From an uncultured Lachnospiraceae bacterium (GTDB taxonomy: Bacteria; Bacillota; Clostridia; Lachnospirales; Lachnospiraceae), in contig CAJUSJ010000033.1 in NCBI GenBank assembly GCA_910588865.1, positions 1 to 40,805 on the forward strand: a stretch of 40,805 nt of DNA. Reading direction: 5' to 3'. The position numbers and the translations under genes are program-made. The notes under the pieces are model-generated. The model saw only the letters and a program-made list of their open reading frames with translations, made no database searches and had not been told where the DNA came from. Every line of letters begins with the position of its first letter. Positions within the stretch are counted from its first letter, which is position 1. Below, piece after piece: positions 39,953 through 40,805 of the stretch.

Positions 39953-40094
39953 AAAAAACCGGAACCTCCTTTTCCGCGGCCATACCGCTGCCGCAGGTTT
40001 CACGGCATTACCCGTGTATACTATAGATTATGTCCAGTTTTTTACATTTATTACACAAATATTACTTTTTGGTTAAAGTTCTCTCATGATACAA

Positions 40095-40135
40095 ATAAAC
40101 TGCCGCCCTGAGCCATATCGGTCAGAAGCGGCAGT
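40095..40135 (-). terminator. Terminator of the Nudix gene
   Basis: On the minus strand ACTGCCGCTTCTGA (40135-40122) pairs with TCAGGGCGGCAGT (40111-40099), followed by TTATTT. Confidence 0.8.
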
Positions 40136-40156
40136 CTCGATCCGTCCCTATTCTGT

Positions 40157-40609
40157 CTAAAAATATTTTTTGGAGCCCCAAAGATTGTTCTTCTTCAGCT
40201 CCAGGTACTCGTTGTAGGCTTTCTCCAGAATCTGCTTCTCGTTGGAAAACTTCAGCAGGTGATAAGCCTCATAGAACTTGTAATACCCGGAATCCATGAA
40301 AAACTCTTCGCGTTGTGGTTTACTGTAGTAGCTGTCAGCCATCATGAGATACCAGTGGACATCTTTCTCCACCATATCCTGAGGCGTATTAAAAGAGTAC
40401 TGGCTCTTGCCAATATACTTGATGATGGAAGCCGACACCCCGGTCTCCTCCTTCACTTCCCTCAAAGCCGTCTCCTTATACTCCTCTCCTTCCTCCACAG
40501 TTCCTTTCGGTAAAACCCAACCCTCGTATTTGTTCTTATAATTCTTATACAATACAAGAATCTTGCCTCGAAATATAACCACACCTCCACAGCTCGTTGC
40601 CTCTATCAT
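40157..40609 (-). CDS. Nudix hydrolase
   Basis: A 150-residue hydrolase of nucleoside diphosphates linked to another moiety. The Nudix box is complete, from G36 through E42 to R50-E51-V52 and E54-E55-x-G57, with WVLPKG just before it. The start MIEATSCGGVVIF at 40609 has AGGAGG 7 bases upstream; a longer frame to 40666 lies in the leader. A C-terminal helical extension (about 110-150) includes YEAYHLLKFSNEKQILEKAY, typical of the Ap4A-hydrolase-like or RNA-pyrophosphohydrolase-like clostridial proteins, but the substrate is not determinable. It has a clear promoter and a terminator, so it is probably monocistronic. Confidence 0.93.
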   Translation of the reverse strand: MIEATSCGGVVIFRGKILVLYKNYKNKYEGWVLPKGTVEEGEEYKETALREVKEETGVSASIIKYIGKSQYSFNTPQDMVEKDVHWYLMMADSYYSKPQREEFFMDSGYYKFYEAYHLLKFSNEKQILEKAYNEYLELKKNNLWGSKKYF

Positions 40610-40677
40610 TGCAATTCCTCCTGCCCGGAGCCGGAAACTTATCCCCAGCCCATGGTGTGTCAACATAGACTGAGGTA

Positions 40678-40706
40678 AGTATAACTCTTTTTCCGGGGAT
40701 ATGCAA
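40678..40706 (-). promoter_or_regulatory. Promoter of the Nudix gene
   Basis: On the minus strand TTGCAT (40706-40701), 17 bases, TATACT (40683-40678), about 70 bases upstream of the ATG. The remaining bases to 40805 hold no recognised gene. Confidence 0.65.
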
Positions 40707-40805
40707 GACCCTTTTGGAGGGTCTCACAGGGCAAAATACGCGGCCCATGACTGATCAGCGGGTGATCCGTTATGGTGTGGACAGTAACGCGTCAAAAATC
40801 TTTCT

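Noticed and set aside
40702..40730. GACCC/GGGTC hairpin upstream of the Nudix gene as a terminator or riboswitch
   Set aside because: The stem is only about six pairs, has no T run and overlaps the Nudix -35 element.
1..40805. tRNA or rRNA genes, CRISPR arrays, insertion sequences and phage genes
   Set aside because: None was recognised on reading both strands; no regularly spaced repeats or transposase motifs were seen. A covariance-model search would be needed to exclude small RNAs.

Overview
The window looks like a chromosomal stretch of a motile, Gram-positive anaerobe of the Lachnospiraceae (an Enterocloster- or Hungatella-like Clostridium relative). The reasons are clostridial AGGAGG-type ribosome binding sites, sigma-28-driven flagellins, an FprA flavodiiron protein, an SPL-like radical SAM protein, a mannose-class PTS, and generally GC-rich protein-coding DNA with AT-rich intergenic gaps. 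Nearly all genes lie on the minus strand. No tRNA, rRNA, CRISPR array, transposase or prophage gene was recognised, and no gene-free stretch exceeds 300 bases.

Region 1 (1-5280): flagellar surface. Two tandem paralogous glycosyltransferase/TPR proteins (the left one runs off the window and continues into a second glycosyltransferase-like domain) lie downstream of two flagellin genes. Each flagellin has its own sigma-28-type promoter. The arrangement suggests flagellin glycosylation.

Region 2 (5355-15562): a peptide-uptake and hydrolysis locus. A divergent LysR regulator faces a PrpF-family isomerase gene, followed by two C45 autoproteolytic acyltransferase/amidohydrolase genes and a complete dipeptide-type ABC transporter (A, B, C, D, F). 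The prpF promoter and the C45 promoter carry the same 14-base block at the same distance from -35, so they are probably one regulon. Together the genes look like a dedicated system for taking up and deacylating an N-acyl peptide or amide.

Region 3 (15624-24577): a flavodiiron oxygen/NO reductase, a heterodimeric ABC exporter with one degenerate ATP site, a divergent LysR regulator that shares a perfect dyad with the exporter promoter, an Atg22-like MFS transporter with an SPL-like radical SAM gene, and a YihY-family membrane protein behind an operator-like dyad.

Region 4 (24590-26260): a compact, visibly AT-rich two-gene module, an SMC/AAA-type ATPase plus a small protein with a PD-(D/E)XK nuclease pattern. 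It sits directly behind the nagB terminator and is the best candidate in the window for an undescribed defence-type system.

Region 5 (26280-31605): a NagB-family protein with an altered catalytic triad, an M32 carboxypeptidase, an N-terminally truncated AraC regulator, an orphan sugar-binding lipoprotein and a Cof-type HAD phosphatase.

Region 6 (31619-39113): a sugar-sensing cassette (membrane-anchored sugar-binding protein, HisKA_3 kinase, NarL-type response regulator, second anchored binding protein) downstream of a complete mannose-class PTS operon (A, B, C, D, plus a small membrane protein). The PTS operon has a perfect 9-bp dyad upstream.

Region 7 (39227-40805): a secreted SleB-type cell-wall hydrolase and a Nudix hydrolase with a clear promoter and terminator.
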